Both the position numbers and the translations under genes were made by a program. A model generated the notes under the pieces. That model did not search any database. It was given only the letters and a program-made list of their open reading frames with translations, and was not told the DNA's origin. This document shows, piece after piece, positions 1 through 10,657 of a stretch of 64,000 nt of DNA; positions within the stretch are counted from its first letter, which is position 1, and the number at the start of each line of letters is the position of its first letter. Source of the stretch: Leuctra nigra. Taxonomy: Eukaryota > Arthropoda > Insecta > Plecoptera > Leuctridae. The stretch covers positions 22,943,073 through 23,007,072 of the forward strand of contig OW203767.1 of assembly GCA_934045905.1 (NCBI GenBank). Reading direction: 5' to 3'.

Positions 1-3000
1 GTAATTCATATGACTTTTATTTAATTAGTAAAATTTAAGTCGTGATGTGATAGTTTTATATATTTCTTGACAAAGCACAAAGAACGACTAATTTTGATGT
101 TAATAGGTAAAGAGCAATGAAGATTTTTTTATATTAGGTATAATATTTATTGCTTTAGGTATACTGCCCTGTTTTGTCATTTTCATAATTTTGGAAAAAA
201 ATTGGTGTATTATTTCGGATGAGCTTTAGATATAAAACCGGCACCTCCACTCTTTTTCCAACCTGAACAAAAATCTAAAAATAAAAAAACCCGTGCCATT
301 CATAATTAACATATCTTTAAACATTCATAATATATTTGGCTCAGTAGTATATTTAAATTATTACCAGATTACCTTTAATTATAAAGCCCGAATGAAAGAG
401 ATTTGCACGATCAGCGTTCGGGAGTTTTGGTCGCATGCAACCAGGTAAAAGTCACCCTGGATCTCACAAACACTCGCCCGGCATTTGGCACGCCAATTCC
501 CGCCAACGTTTCAACCTAGCTCTCGGACTCCAGCCATACCCACTCACCTTACTAAATAATAAAATATAGAAAAAAGGTAGCAACAGACATAGCGAACAAT
601 AAAAGGATGAAGTTATTAGAAGAGGTGAGACGATGTCGAGAGACCGAACCTCACCTACCAGGCGGCAATACTTTCAAAGTCTTTACAGCTCTCCCCTCCA
701 ATTAGTGTCCTAGCCGGTGCCTCAGGGCATCCAATGGCGGCATCTCTTTGATCTACCTTAAGATAGTCTCCCCGCTTTGCCCTTGCCCCTCCGCAACTTC
801 TCACGTCGAGCACCGCTTACCCCGCGCCAAAAGCAAGGCTTCTTGTCCAGCTCTTGTCCCCCTCTCCCCTACTCATAGTGGATTCATACTTGGCTAGAAT
901 AATCATGTTTTCTACCTCCCATGCTGTACAGAAATCGAGAAGAACAACTTTGTAAATCGGCTGCGGAGATTTAAATTGTGAATATTGAGGGGGGATAATT
1001 AATCAATTAATTATAGGATATTGGCACGCAGAAAATACATGAATTTTGCGGAGTATGGAAATTTTGTATTGATATGATCAATGAATGTTTAGAGAATTTC
1101 TAGTGAATATTTAACTTTCCGTTGATCTAGATAGGTAATTCTGTTGATAATTTAAGTTTTATAACTTGAACTGGCTCATTAATATAGTTTCATTTTAATT
1201 ACGTTTAATGGAGGTAAAAAGTAAATGGTGTCAACTTAACTATTTATACTATCTATTTACTTTCTAACATAACTATGAAATACTGATTAATTTATTTGCC
1301 AGGTACTTGCAATTCCTGATTATAGCAATTATATAAAAAAAATATTTTGCAATTTTATTCTTGTTACAATATCACATCAACCAAAAGTATAGCAACCAAG
1401 TACGTGGTTGCTGTATTTCCTCTACCAAGCATTAAGATTAAAATTTAATTAAATCTCTACCAACTACTCTTTAATAAGCTGGAAGGTTTTTGCAGTCAGT
1501 TCAATATCTCCTATTCATCCTTCTAGTTTTTATTTGGGTATGGAAAAAGAATCAAACGGGTTGCCAGCATTAATTGTTGCCAATTAATTCAAGTATCTTC
1601 GATTAATTTCTTGAATACCAAATAGGATGCTCAAATGCAACATAATTGGAATTTTATAACACTTTAAAAACAGCTAATGAGAAAAAAAGATAAGTAGTAA
1701 GTTAGAAAAAAATATGAAAATTCATTAAATCGAAATGAATTTACTGATAGAAAATGTTAACATTTAAATGATCTTTTAACAGTAAAAGAAGATTTCATAT
1801 GCTCTATAAACTTGGCAATTTTTTAAATTGTATGTATACCTACTCTGGGAAACTAGTTTTGAGAGATGACGAAAGAACTTACTTTTCTTTCGTCTCTTTT
1901 CGGTATTGGGGTAGACAATACGAGAAATGGTCAAAACCATTGCATATTAAAACAACAATCTTCATTAACTTTGCGTCTATAAAAAATCCCCAGATGCATT
2001 CCTCTTTAGTGTTCTACGTGTGTGTGGGGGGTGGGGGGGGGGGGGGGCACATTAACTTCAAAGAATACCGCCGTCGAACCGACATAAATACCTGGTAAAA
2101 AACACATCATCCCTCTACCCTCAGATCAAATGAATTTTGACATTGCCCTACTAAAAGCTATGTTGTTAATATTTTTATATTTTATATTCATTTTTTGGAC
2201 TGCTACTAAAAAGGTGTTATTTCTTCGGCATCGTCTGACTAAGTATACTAAAATTTGGATTTGGAAGATTATTTTCTTCGCTTCTGTGTTATTATTATCT
2301 TCCATTTTTTGCGGCCGGCCATTAATTTCTTACATTTGAATCTTTTTAATAATGGCATCCTTGATTCTTTTTGTTTTCATTTTTGTTAACTATAGTGCGC
2401 CGACAGGTTCAAAAAAATAGTAGGTACAAAAACTTCAATATCTTATAAAAATGTTCCCCTTTGCTTGATGTAAAAGCCAAGTCCATCATACAATCATTTG
2501 AGATTCACTAGAGATTCTTCACTTCCTCTGCACAATTTATTGAGATGAATTATAATTCTTATGACATTTATATCTGAGCTGATTCCACTGGAAGTTCTAT
2601 CAAAAGAAATCTATATGGTACAAAAACAGAGGGCAATTGCAATGTTTACGAAGATATTCTATTAGGATTGTGATTATTTTTGGGGCAGATTTCTCAGTTT
2701 TCCTCTAAACATTCTATAATCATTAAATGGATGCAACTCATTAATGTTATAAGTTGAGTCTATGGTTGACTTAGTGTGTTTAATGGTATATAATTACCAT
2801 TAATTACCTTTCTCAATTTATTTATTTATTAATCCATTCCATCACGATTCTGTCAATGGTTTTAAATATTAGTATCATCACGCCATTTCATCAGAAAATG
2901 AACTTTTCAATTTTAACTTCTTGCTCGGCATCTTGCTCGAACTGTTCATACTAAGTGTTGCACTATATCTATTTCAGAGAACAGTCACGTGTTTATGTTT

Positions 3001-3642
3001 TTTTTTAAATATTATTTTTACAAATTTTCAAATTATAGCCCTCTGTTAAACCAATCAAGTGGCTTGTTGGGCTACTCAATGTTTTTATTGGCTCAATTTA
3101 TTTATTGTGTTTGTAGACGCATACATTTTGAAATTTACAAATTCGTTGAGTATTTTAAAACTTCTCGTCGTTGTTTTGAGCTGCTGGACTTCATCAAATG
3201 TTGTTGAATTTTAGCATACATTTTTAGGTATGTAATGCTGTATAGTATTGACAGTAATCTATATACACCGGTATCCAAAGTTTGGGGCAATGTATTCTGC
3301 CATTTTCAGACATACATAAGATATTTTGTAACGTGCGAAAAATAACATTATAGAATTGTTTTGCAAAAGTCTGTATAGTTAAATATAAAATTATTAATAC
3401 TTAACAATGTTAAGTTAAAATTATAAACAAACTAATATAACAAATTTTCTATTGAACATTTTTAGATCTCCATGAACTTAATTTTGAGATCAGCATCTGA
3501 CTTGATCGCCATCAATGCTGCCAAATCGTCAAACAATGTAATCGGGGATCTCATAACGTTTGTGCAGCCTTATCTTCATCTGTCTGTGTCGATAATTCGT
3601 GATTATGGTGATGAATGTATGTAATTCTTCAACGTGTCTTAC
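1..3642 (-). other. Intron of the lbx gene (continues past the left edge)
   Basis: Follows the lbx donor at 3642/3641 on the minus strand. I searched it for a homeodomain signature (WFQNRRAK and relatives) on both strands and saw none. Mostly AT-rich DNA. Bases 380-900 are clearly GC-richer and include an AGGTGAG...CTCACCT inverted pair near 624-657; they could be a conserved intronic control element or an old insertion, but no protein is recognisable. A 15-base G run lies at 2033-2047. Short open frames here look like chance. Confidence 0.6.
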
Positions 3643-4555
3643 CTGCAACGGCTTCCCCATTGAGTTCATCAAACGTCTTGCTCGTCATCTGGAAGAGCGC
3701 GTCAAGCGGCGACGTATTCGCTCCCTTGCCCGTCGCCCCCGCTCTCGCCGCCGTCACGACCCTCTGTCCGCCGCCTCCACCAAGATGATGTCGCCGCTGC
3801 GTCGCATGTCGCAGTCCCGTCGTCGACGTCGTCGGACTCCTGTTCACGATGTCGGGACTCGTGCAGCAGTCACTGGAGGCGATGCTTCCGCCGGCGCTCG
3901 ATCTGCCGCTTGACGAGCTCAACGTCTCGCTCGTGTAGCTGCAGAAGTCCGCCGACTTGGGACGATTGCGTTGATGATAGCGATGTAGGGAGTTGCACGG
4001 TGGGACGCTCGTCGTGCCCAAGTCCCAGGGACGGACTATGCGGGACTGGGCCGCGTTCGGTTCACTCGTCGCTCGTTCCGTTGAACTTCGTTCGGGACGA
4101 TGATTTAAAATGTCTAAGATCGAAAAACTCTTCACACCTCCTTGATTTGTTGAATTAAAAACTGTCGGCACCTCCACGACGGGTTGCACAACCTGAACAG
4201 CCGCTGCTTGCATCTCCTTATTAATCTGCATCATCTTCAGCTTCTTCAGCGGTTTAAAATAGTCATCGCCGTCGTCGTACGTTCTTGAATCATTATCACT
4301 CGTGTCGGGTTTATTATCTCGGGTCTGACTGAACGGGGACGACGATCTGCTCTCGCGGTAGAAGTGTTTGTCGACGGAGAGCGCCGGTGACGGACAGCCG
4401 ACGCTGATGTCGTCGTCGTCATCGTCCTCGGGGGTCGCCGAGCTCGGCGTCGATGCCGGTGGACTGTCGTCGAGGTGGGACGTCGTCAAGAGGTTCGTGG
4501 ATGGAGTCTGGTGGTCGCCGGCCGTGCCACCTTCCATCATGAGGGTGCTGCACAT
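3643..4555 (-). CDS. lbx: Lbx/ladybird homeobox protein, first coding exon (partial gene)
   Basis: Homeodomain transcription factor of the Lbx/ladybird class (NK cluster; muscle, heart and neural fate in animals), acting in the nucleus. The exon encodes 304 residues plus one base. The reading frame is open upstream to 4600 but has no ATG there, so the first in-frame ATG (4555) is taken as start. Seen: an acidic run (residues 43-49); a basic patch KPLKKLK (101-107); an EH1-type Groucho-binding motif FSILDIL (144-150); RIVRPWD (172-178); long Ser/Thr-rich tracts; a Gly run (259-263). Near the end SPLDALFQMTSKTF (282-295) resembles the Lbx pre-homeodomain block SPLxALxxxxSKTF, which gives the identity. 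The exon ends in a clean donor, GCAG|GTAAGA, in phase 1. No homeobox lies in 1-3642, so that exon must be outside the window. The exon is GC-rich against AT-rich flanks. Alternative: another NK-class gene; Lbx is clearly best. Confidence 0.82.
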
Positions 4556-5070
4556 TGGCTGAGGTTGGGGCGTTGTTCGGGACTTCTTTGACGTCGTCAC
4601 ACGTACACCATCACGAACACGGACATAAAACTCAACAAATCCAATTTCAGTTCACACAAATATCCTTCGCGAAATGGTATCGGAAACGGTTTTAAAATTT
4701 GCTGTCAATGCTGATTGTAATAGGTAATTAAGTCACTCACAAAACAATACTTATCAGTAAGAAATATTCACACAAAACACTAATCTGTCACTGTCTGTCA
4801 CACTTAACAACAAAGTCACTGCACACCGATCGTCTGTCTGTCACTCGTTTAGCGATCACGCAGATGAGTCAAAGGAGCAGCGATCCTCCAGCTCGATGTC
4901 GTAACAAGACAAGATGATTTCCACGGAATCTCCGCAACTTCCGTTTAGTCCACGTCGACCAATCAGAATCGTCTTCCGCGGGTCGGTGGTGGGGGGTTGA
5001 ATTCACACACGTGAATCATCCCCTAAAACTAATTCGTATCGAAAACGACTCGAACAAAACGATATACGGA
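4556..5070 (-). promoter_or_regulatory. Probable lbx 5' UTR and promoter-proximal region
   Basis: Lies directly upstream of the lbx start codon on the minus strand and stays moderately GC-rich. CTGTCACT-type short repeats occur near 4780-4850 and a palindromic CACGTG E-box near 5007. No convincing TATA box was found, so the transcription start cannot be placed. Confidence 0.35.
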
Positions 5071-5071
5071 A

Positions 5072-5400
5072 TCATTTCAAGAATTTAATATAATTTTGAG
5101 GTTTATTTAACTCTTCTCTTTGACGGTTTGACGCCGCACTTGGTCTGATATGGTAGAGTGTTGCTCTATCGACTAACACCTCGACGGTTTGGTTGTCGTG
5201 GATGAAGTGGCGCTCCCCCACTAGTCGGCGATGTTCGGCGATGCCGCGCCTCTCGCTAACTATGTCGACGGTTCGTTGGTTAACGACTCGATCAACGGAC
5301 ACCCCCATTTCGTTTGATCGACGCCGACCGAGCACCAATCCTCGGACTCCTTGACGGCGAGAGCAACGAGGAGGCGACGAACCGTGAATACGAGGTGGTC
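5072..5400 (-). other. GC-richer segment with an unidentified open frame upstream of lbx
   Basis: A frame of about 105 codons is open on the minus strand from near 5390 to 5072. Its only internal ATG is at residue 11 of the last 88 codons, which are rich in charged residues (for example VSERRGIAEHRRL and HFIHDNQTVEVLVDRAT). This looks protein-like, but I do not recognise it. It may be a transposon fragment or an upstream exon. No convincing splice sites flank it. Coding status is uncertain. Confidence 0.2.
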
Positions 5401-5690
5401 AGAGGATTGTGGATGAGAGGAAAAACGGACCATTTGGAGTGGAGAATTAGGAAAAAGTGATTTTTTTTTAAATTTTGCAGTCTGTACCAAGAGGGAAGGG
5501 GAAAATTCTACATAAATTGGCTCCATTTATTAGAATATTTATAGGATTTTGCGTGAAAAGTTATCAAAAGTTCATTATAAGAAGCAGAAAAGCTATAAGC
5601 ATTTCAGCTTTGCCTCACCTCTATGGACTAAATATCTTTAAATCTATTAAATTGCATCATTTAACTTAGGAAATTGAAAATTTTTATGCC

Positions 5691-6588
5691 TATAGGTAGA
5701 GATCCGATTATATGGTTTTAAAAACTTCACTATTTCGTTTTTGGAATTGGAAATTTCGCGTTTTGGGGTTTTAAGAATTGTCAATTTCGCGTTTTATGTT
5801 TTTAAAAAATATAGATAAATTGCAGATTATGAAATTATAATTTCCATTGAAGAATAATAAAAATTAAATAGTGTACCAACAAGTGCTGGGACTTTCATAA
5901 TATTATCACCATTTACTCTTCTATTCATATACCTACCAGGGCAATGTTGTTAGGTATGTAAATTTTCTTGCGATCTAAATGAAGAGGGTCTATCTAAATG
6001 AAAAGAATTCGAACTCAAAAATCACTTCAACTTAGGTAAGCCAGTGCAGTATGTGACTGTCCACCTTGGTTTTTACAATGCTAAATCAAAAATAAAATTA
6101 TTATAAGCTGTTTCATGCTGTTTGTTTATGTATTGCGACTGTAAAAGACATATGTCAACTTTATTTTCACGTGATTATGCGAGGTCACTGTCCCTCCCAC
6201 TAAGCAACCCCAAGTAGTTTTCTACAAGGTCAGAGCTCTTCTGTCATTTACGTGAATAGGGGAGGGTCACTGAAGGTATTTAGAAATATAATAGGTTAAA
6301 TATTGGGTTTTACCTTGGTGATTTTGAGAAAAATTAGAAAAGCAACTACGAAATTTACAAATTTACAGGAAATATATTCAATTTGGCGGTATTTCGCGAT
6401 ATATTTCGCGATTTAGGCAGTTTGGTGGTGTTTAGCGGTGTTAAGGGTAAATTTCGCGTTTTTTCGCGATTAGATTCAAGTGTTTTTGGGTCAGAAACAT
6501 ATGGAAACGCATTTATATTGAGAAATATGAGTCATTTACAACACTTCGAAAATTTCGCGATCACCATATAATCGGATCTCTACCTATA
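5691..6588. mobile_element. TIR element, possibly TA-targeted, 898 bp, non-autonomous
   Basis: The first 26 bases (5691-5716, containing AGAGATCCGATTATATGG) are repeated exactly in inverted orientation at 6563-6588. TA steps at both outer edges allow a TA target duplication, as in Tc1/mariner-type MITEs, but the palindromic TATA ends make the exact border ambiguous. The interior has many TTTCGCG motifs, no transposase frame and no similarity to the other elements here. Confidence 0.65.
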
Positions 6589-6767
6589 GGATAATTTCAA
6601 TTTTACGAATAAAATTAATAATTCGTCGGTATAGGTATGATGGCCTTCAACGGTCTCATCATTTTCATGGTTTAAAAACATAAAAAATGCTACCCCTATT
6701 GTTTTAGATTATAATGTTTGATTCCAAAATAATGCACACTCAATTCAAATCACATTCGGTATTTCAG

Positions 6768-6945
6768 TTTGAACGAAACGGATTTGCATGCTGGTCAGGT
6801 TCCTTGACAATCATTCATTGTTATTATCAAAGAAATCAGAGCTCACATGAGTTAGATGAGTTAGCACAGTTTTTACCGGATGATGCCATCAAATCTAAAT
6901 TAAGCCAATCAATTTCTTTCAAACTGTTACATCATTTTGTTGACA
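6768..6945 (+). mobile_element. Copy 1 of a ~200-bp MITE family (GAACGAAACGGATT...)
   Basis: Shares order and sequence with 21422-21607 (inverted) and 31541-31745: TTTGAACGAAACGG at the left, a central GGTTCCTTGA with TTGTTATTATCAA, and GCCAATCAATTTCTTTC at the right. Imperfect ~22-bp terminal inverted repeats (TTGAAMGAAAYKGATTGGCT pattern) are visible in the better copies. No coding capacity. Confidence 0.55.
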
Positions 6946-6988
6946 TGATCCACCAAAATACTCGTAGACAATGATGAAAGGTGCTATA

Positions 6989-8224
6989 CCTATTTTGTAT
7001 AGAAAACAATTGTCTTGACAAATTATTGTTGGTATGAGGTATGCCTTACATTTTTGGTCCAGCGTCTTATTTTGGTATTTTTTATGATATTATTTGCCCA
7101 TTCCCAATTTTGTAGATGAAGATGTAGGTACCTACCTAATTTTATTAATTACATAATTATTAAGTAATAGGCAAATTTTACAAAACACACCTCGTATAAT
7201 AAACTGATGATCCTTCCTCTTCTTCTCTCTAAATTTTACAAAAAACATGTTGTTTTCTTTTTTGATTCCATCCCTCCACAACTAATAGAACTGATTTTTG
7301 TGCATCAACAATTTTTATTCTGTACGAGAAAGGTTGGTTGAAATCTTATTGACCCCATGACCTTAAGCAGTGTATTTTTCATCCTACTAAATAGAAATAT
7401 AACTAATATTTTTATACATCACCGCAATTTTCATCTGAACTTGAAAGTTGAACTTAAAATCCCATTTCACGAGAAAATTACATTTCTGCATTAACTCTGC
7501 GTGTCTCATTATAGAATGATTGTTTAATTGCAACGAAGTGAATTTAGCCTCGAATAATTGCACATGCATATACCTTGATCATTGAAAGATAACCCGCATG
7601 TCCGGATGGAATCTTTATTCGATAAATACGATGAGATTATAAGCAATTCTTCCACGCTCGAAACCCTGCTATTGTCTTTAGTGCTACCAACTTTTAATTA
7701 ATTACATAGCATAATGTGTAATTATTATAGTGACTAACTAGTTGCATTGTTACGAAGTATTGCAACATTAAGTTCAGATCACATCATACGGATTAATTAG
7801 GTACAAAAGTATGCGTTGTTACTTTGGTTCCTAATAGACAGTTGCCGAAATGAAAACCTTCTCACTAAATGCAAATTAAATTAAAATGTGTAAAAGTCTA
7901 CACTTAGGTATCATAAAACAAAATTTCTAACAAAGTTCCGCCATTTTTTGGGTACATTTTTAATAACATCCGTTTTGGAATCTGTTATTATTGTGCCATA
8001 TTAGGTGGTTTTAATAATAAGGATGGGATCATGTGCCTCTAAATTCTTGTGTGAAGGAACCTCTGTTGGAAATAATCATTATAATTTCATGGATTATGAA
8101 TTGCCAAAGACAGCTTCTGCGATATTCTGAACTTCAATTAGGTACCTATCATAATTCACATGTAAATTTGGCGCAGAATAGACAACATTTTAAACCCCGA
8201 GCGCCATCTACAACTATCAACATT
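6989..8224. other. Gene-free AT-rich interval
   Basis: AT-rich DNA with several GGTACCTA-type short motifs. No coding exon, RNA gene or repeat boundary could be supported. Confidence 0.5.
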
Positions 8225-8371
8225 GCATTCTGGGTTTAGGATGTGAAGAGTTTGACAGCTGCCTGGTTGACAGTGCTAAGATGCATAAAGGAAGAATGTT
8301 TTTCGGTGTTTATTATGTTATATCCTCTCTGTATTTAAATGTAACTAATTTTAGTGGTATTCAACATAATT

Positions 8372-8540
8372 ATGAATAATATTAAGAATAGCAGATCGTA
8401 CGGAACAATGTGTTGTGTTCCATTGTGCAAAAATAACACTAAATTTAGCCGTGAAGTGTTGTTTCAATACTTTCAAGGGACGTTGATTTGAAGAAAGAAT
8501 GGATAAGACGCAATAAATTATGTTTTTGTTGAAAATTTTT
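8372..8540 (+). pseudogene. THAP-domain gene relic, shorter inverted copy
   Basis: The ATG at 8372 opens the same sequence as the 9054 relic: CCVPLCKNNTKF with the Cys retained, then a frameshift at the same site as in the other copy, then DVDLKKEWIRR with the conserved Trp retained. Similarity ends soon after, near 8503, so this copy lacks the WSP and CxxHF parts. The shared frameshift shows the copies are related by inverted duplication or by conversion. Confidence 0.65.
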
Positions 8541-8771
8541 AGTGTAAGATGTAAATCCAATATTGTAGATATTATTAGCCTGGGCTTGAAATCATATTTA
8601 TCGCTTTCAGGGGTATTCAAGTTATTTTTCCTCTTAACAAACAGGACATTTGTAGGTAGCCGAAAATCTTATTTTTGTCAGAAATTCTGACAAAATGTGA
8701 CAAAGTATGTTCCTGTATACATAACCAATTAACAAATCAATCTGACCTATTGGTTATTCATTTCGGTTTAT

Positions 8772-9054
8772 TCATTTATTCATTTTGTTAGGGGAAAAAC
8801 AGGGCAATTTTTCTTCATATTTCTTATAACCAGATTTGTTAAAATGTGCACCACATATTCTGTGGTTCTTAATAGGGGACCATTTACTACATTTTCCCTG
8901 AGATCCAATTCGCCTCACACGCCTCATTCTTTCTTCAAATCAATGTCCCTTGAAAGTAGTGAAACGACACTTCACGGCTAAATTTAGTGTTATTTTTGCT
9001 CAATGGAACACAACACACAGTTCCGTACGATCTGCTATTCTTAGTATTATTCAT
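8772..9054 (-). pseudogene. THAP-domain (C2CH zinc finger) gene relic, longer copy
   Basis: Reading from an ATG at 9054, the frame shows a THAP signature: CCVPLSKNNTKFSREVSFHYF, then across frameshifts DIDLKKE, SKWSP, and ICGAHF followed by a stop at 8772. THAP domains are DNA-binding C2CH fingers found in P-element transposases and host regulators. Expected features present are the N-terminal CC pair, the WSP block and CxxHF. Breaks: one base appears missing after the HYF segment, a second base is missing where the conserved Trp codon should be, and the Cys of the CKNN motif is Ser. About 95 residues, so only the domain survives with no transposase body. Confidence 0.72.
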
Positions 9055-9428
9055 AAAATAATGTTGAATACCAATAAAATTAGTTACATTTAAATACAGA
9101 GATGATATAACATAACAAACACCGAAAAACATTCTTCCTTTATGCATCTCAGCACTGTCAACCAGGCAGCTGTCAAACTCTTCACATCCTAAGCCCAACA
9201 TGCATCACGGCACGTCGCGCATGCGCAGTGAATTTTGAATGTTGTCTATTTGAAATAAGGAGAAGTCATCAAAATAATAATTATAGGAGGTACATGCTGG
9301 CTTGTACTTTTGCAGGTATTTTAATGTACGAACATCCCCTTTCGACTCAGCAACTATATAACAATCATGATGAAGAATTCCGCCCACACATGCCCGTAAT
9401 GGAATGATCCATCTGCTCCCTTACAATA

Positions 9429-9642
9429 AGAAATCGTCTATACAAAAATGCGTTGACTTTTGACGACGATACAAATTGTATGTGGATTTTAACACGAAAT
9501 ATGTGTTGATTTCTGACTATATACACAAAAACAACACAAATTTTGTGTAATAATCACACAAAATAATTACACAAAATTTGTGTTGATTTTTGCAAAAAAT
9601 TCAACACATCAACATATCAACACATCTTTGTAGACGATTTCT
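9429..9642. mobile_element. Palindromic MITE, 214 bp, TA-flanked
   Basis: The ends AGAAATCGTCTA and TAGACGATTTCT are exact inverted repeats, each bordered outside by TA. The interior is a nest of ACACAAAATTTGTGT-type palindromes, so nearly the whole element can fold. The TA target and size fit Tc1/mariner-type MITEs. Confidence 0.65.
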
Positions 9643-9752
9643 TATATTTTTTATACCTTCATTATCCGGACTGTATAGGTAACTTTGGATTGGATTGATT
9701 CTATTATTTAAAAGTTGCATGAGTTTTCTTCTCACATAGGTATATATAGATA

Positions 9753-10657
9753 CTAGGAAAACGCTCTGAGTAACGCGTTGATGAGCGAGCACGGATAACG
9801 CGCAACACCTCGAACCGAAATTCTGTTTATCGAAAATGTCCTTAAAAGCCAATAATTCTTGAATTTCGTCACAGACTTGTATGAAAATATCCAACAATTC
9901 CTAAAATATTGGTCCCAATAACCACGCAAAGTTTTAAGTTGATCGATTGAACCTTTATGATTAAACGATCCCTTGTTAATTTCCAAAAATCACAGGATTT
10001 CGTTCAAATTTTTTTTAAACGGTCATATCAGTTTCATAATATACTACGTTTGAAAATTTCTGCTCCAACAACCTTGAAGTGAAGATTCGAAGATGCCGTG
10101 AAATATGAAATTCGTGAAATATGACAGCCAATTAACACGCAAAATATCCGCAAACTGTCAAAAACTTTTGAATTGAAACACAGTTTAGTCTGAAAATTTT
10201 CAAAAATACAGATAATGTTTGACCCGATGACCATGCAAATTTTCAAGTTGATCGGTCAAACGGTTCTGGTTTAAATTTCAAAAAGCACATGAAATATTTT
10301 TTTAAATTTTAACCAATAAGAGGATTTGGCTGAAAATTTGTAAAATAAGAGACAATGTTGGTGTTAATGACCATGCAAAATATAAGGTCGATCACATTTG
10401 TCGAAGTCTATTTTAATTTTTCAGCCTATCAGGAGATGTTTATTTAAATTTCAACCAATCTATGGATTTCAAAAAAAAATTGGGTCAGCAAACAGAAAAG
10501 GTTGTCTCTACATGTGTGCAAAATTTCAGATCGATCGGTGAAACGGTGCGACTTCCATTGCTCCAGGTAGCAGCCAAAAAATAAAAAAATAAATCAAAAA
10601 AAAAAAACAGAGGTCCGTGCCAAAAGAGCCAAAAGGAGACGCTCGCTTCGCTCGCTC
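9753..10657 (-). mobile_element. Dispersed element family X, copy A (905 bp)
   Basis: Begins CTAGGAAAACGCTC and ends GACGCTCGCTTCGCTCGCTC; the same ends and internal blocks recur at 26679-27640 and 57950-58764. Read on the minus strand it ends with a CGCTC...GAGCG hairpin, TTTTC and CTAG followed by T. That arrangement resembles a Helitron 3' terminus, though the other end lacks the expected TC. No coding frame. Confidence 0.6.

Larger units (their letters stand above)
8225..9203. repeat. Long inverted repeat carrying two THAP-domain gene relics
   Basis: 8225-8503 and 8925-9203 are about 280-bp arms in inverted orientation, roughly 90% alike by eye, separated by about 420 bp. Shared landmarks are TGTGAAGAGTTTGACAGCTG near the outer ends and TTTGAAGAAAGAATG at the inner ends. 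Each arm contains the 5' part of the same THAP-domain coding sequence. No clear target-site duplication was seen. It could be a P-superfamily-derived foldback or a duplicated host-gene relic. Confidence 0.7.

Noticed and set aside
231..4200. GGCACCTCCA...AACCTGAACA shared between the intron (241-265) and the lbx exon (4167-4199)
   Set aside because: The match is two short words at different spacing; the exon version is explained by codons for a VEVP-containing segment. Probably coincidence.
3599..4562. Plus-strand open frames opposite lbx
   Set aside because: Shadows of the GC-rich lbx exon on the other strand, without their own signals.
5110..5210. tRNA-like word GGTAGAGTGTTGCTCTATCGAC upstream of lbx, split here as GGTAGAGTG / TTGCTCTATCGAC
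   Set aside because: Only a D-arm-like part is present; no T arm or acceptor stem can be paired.
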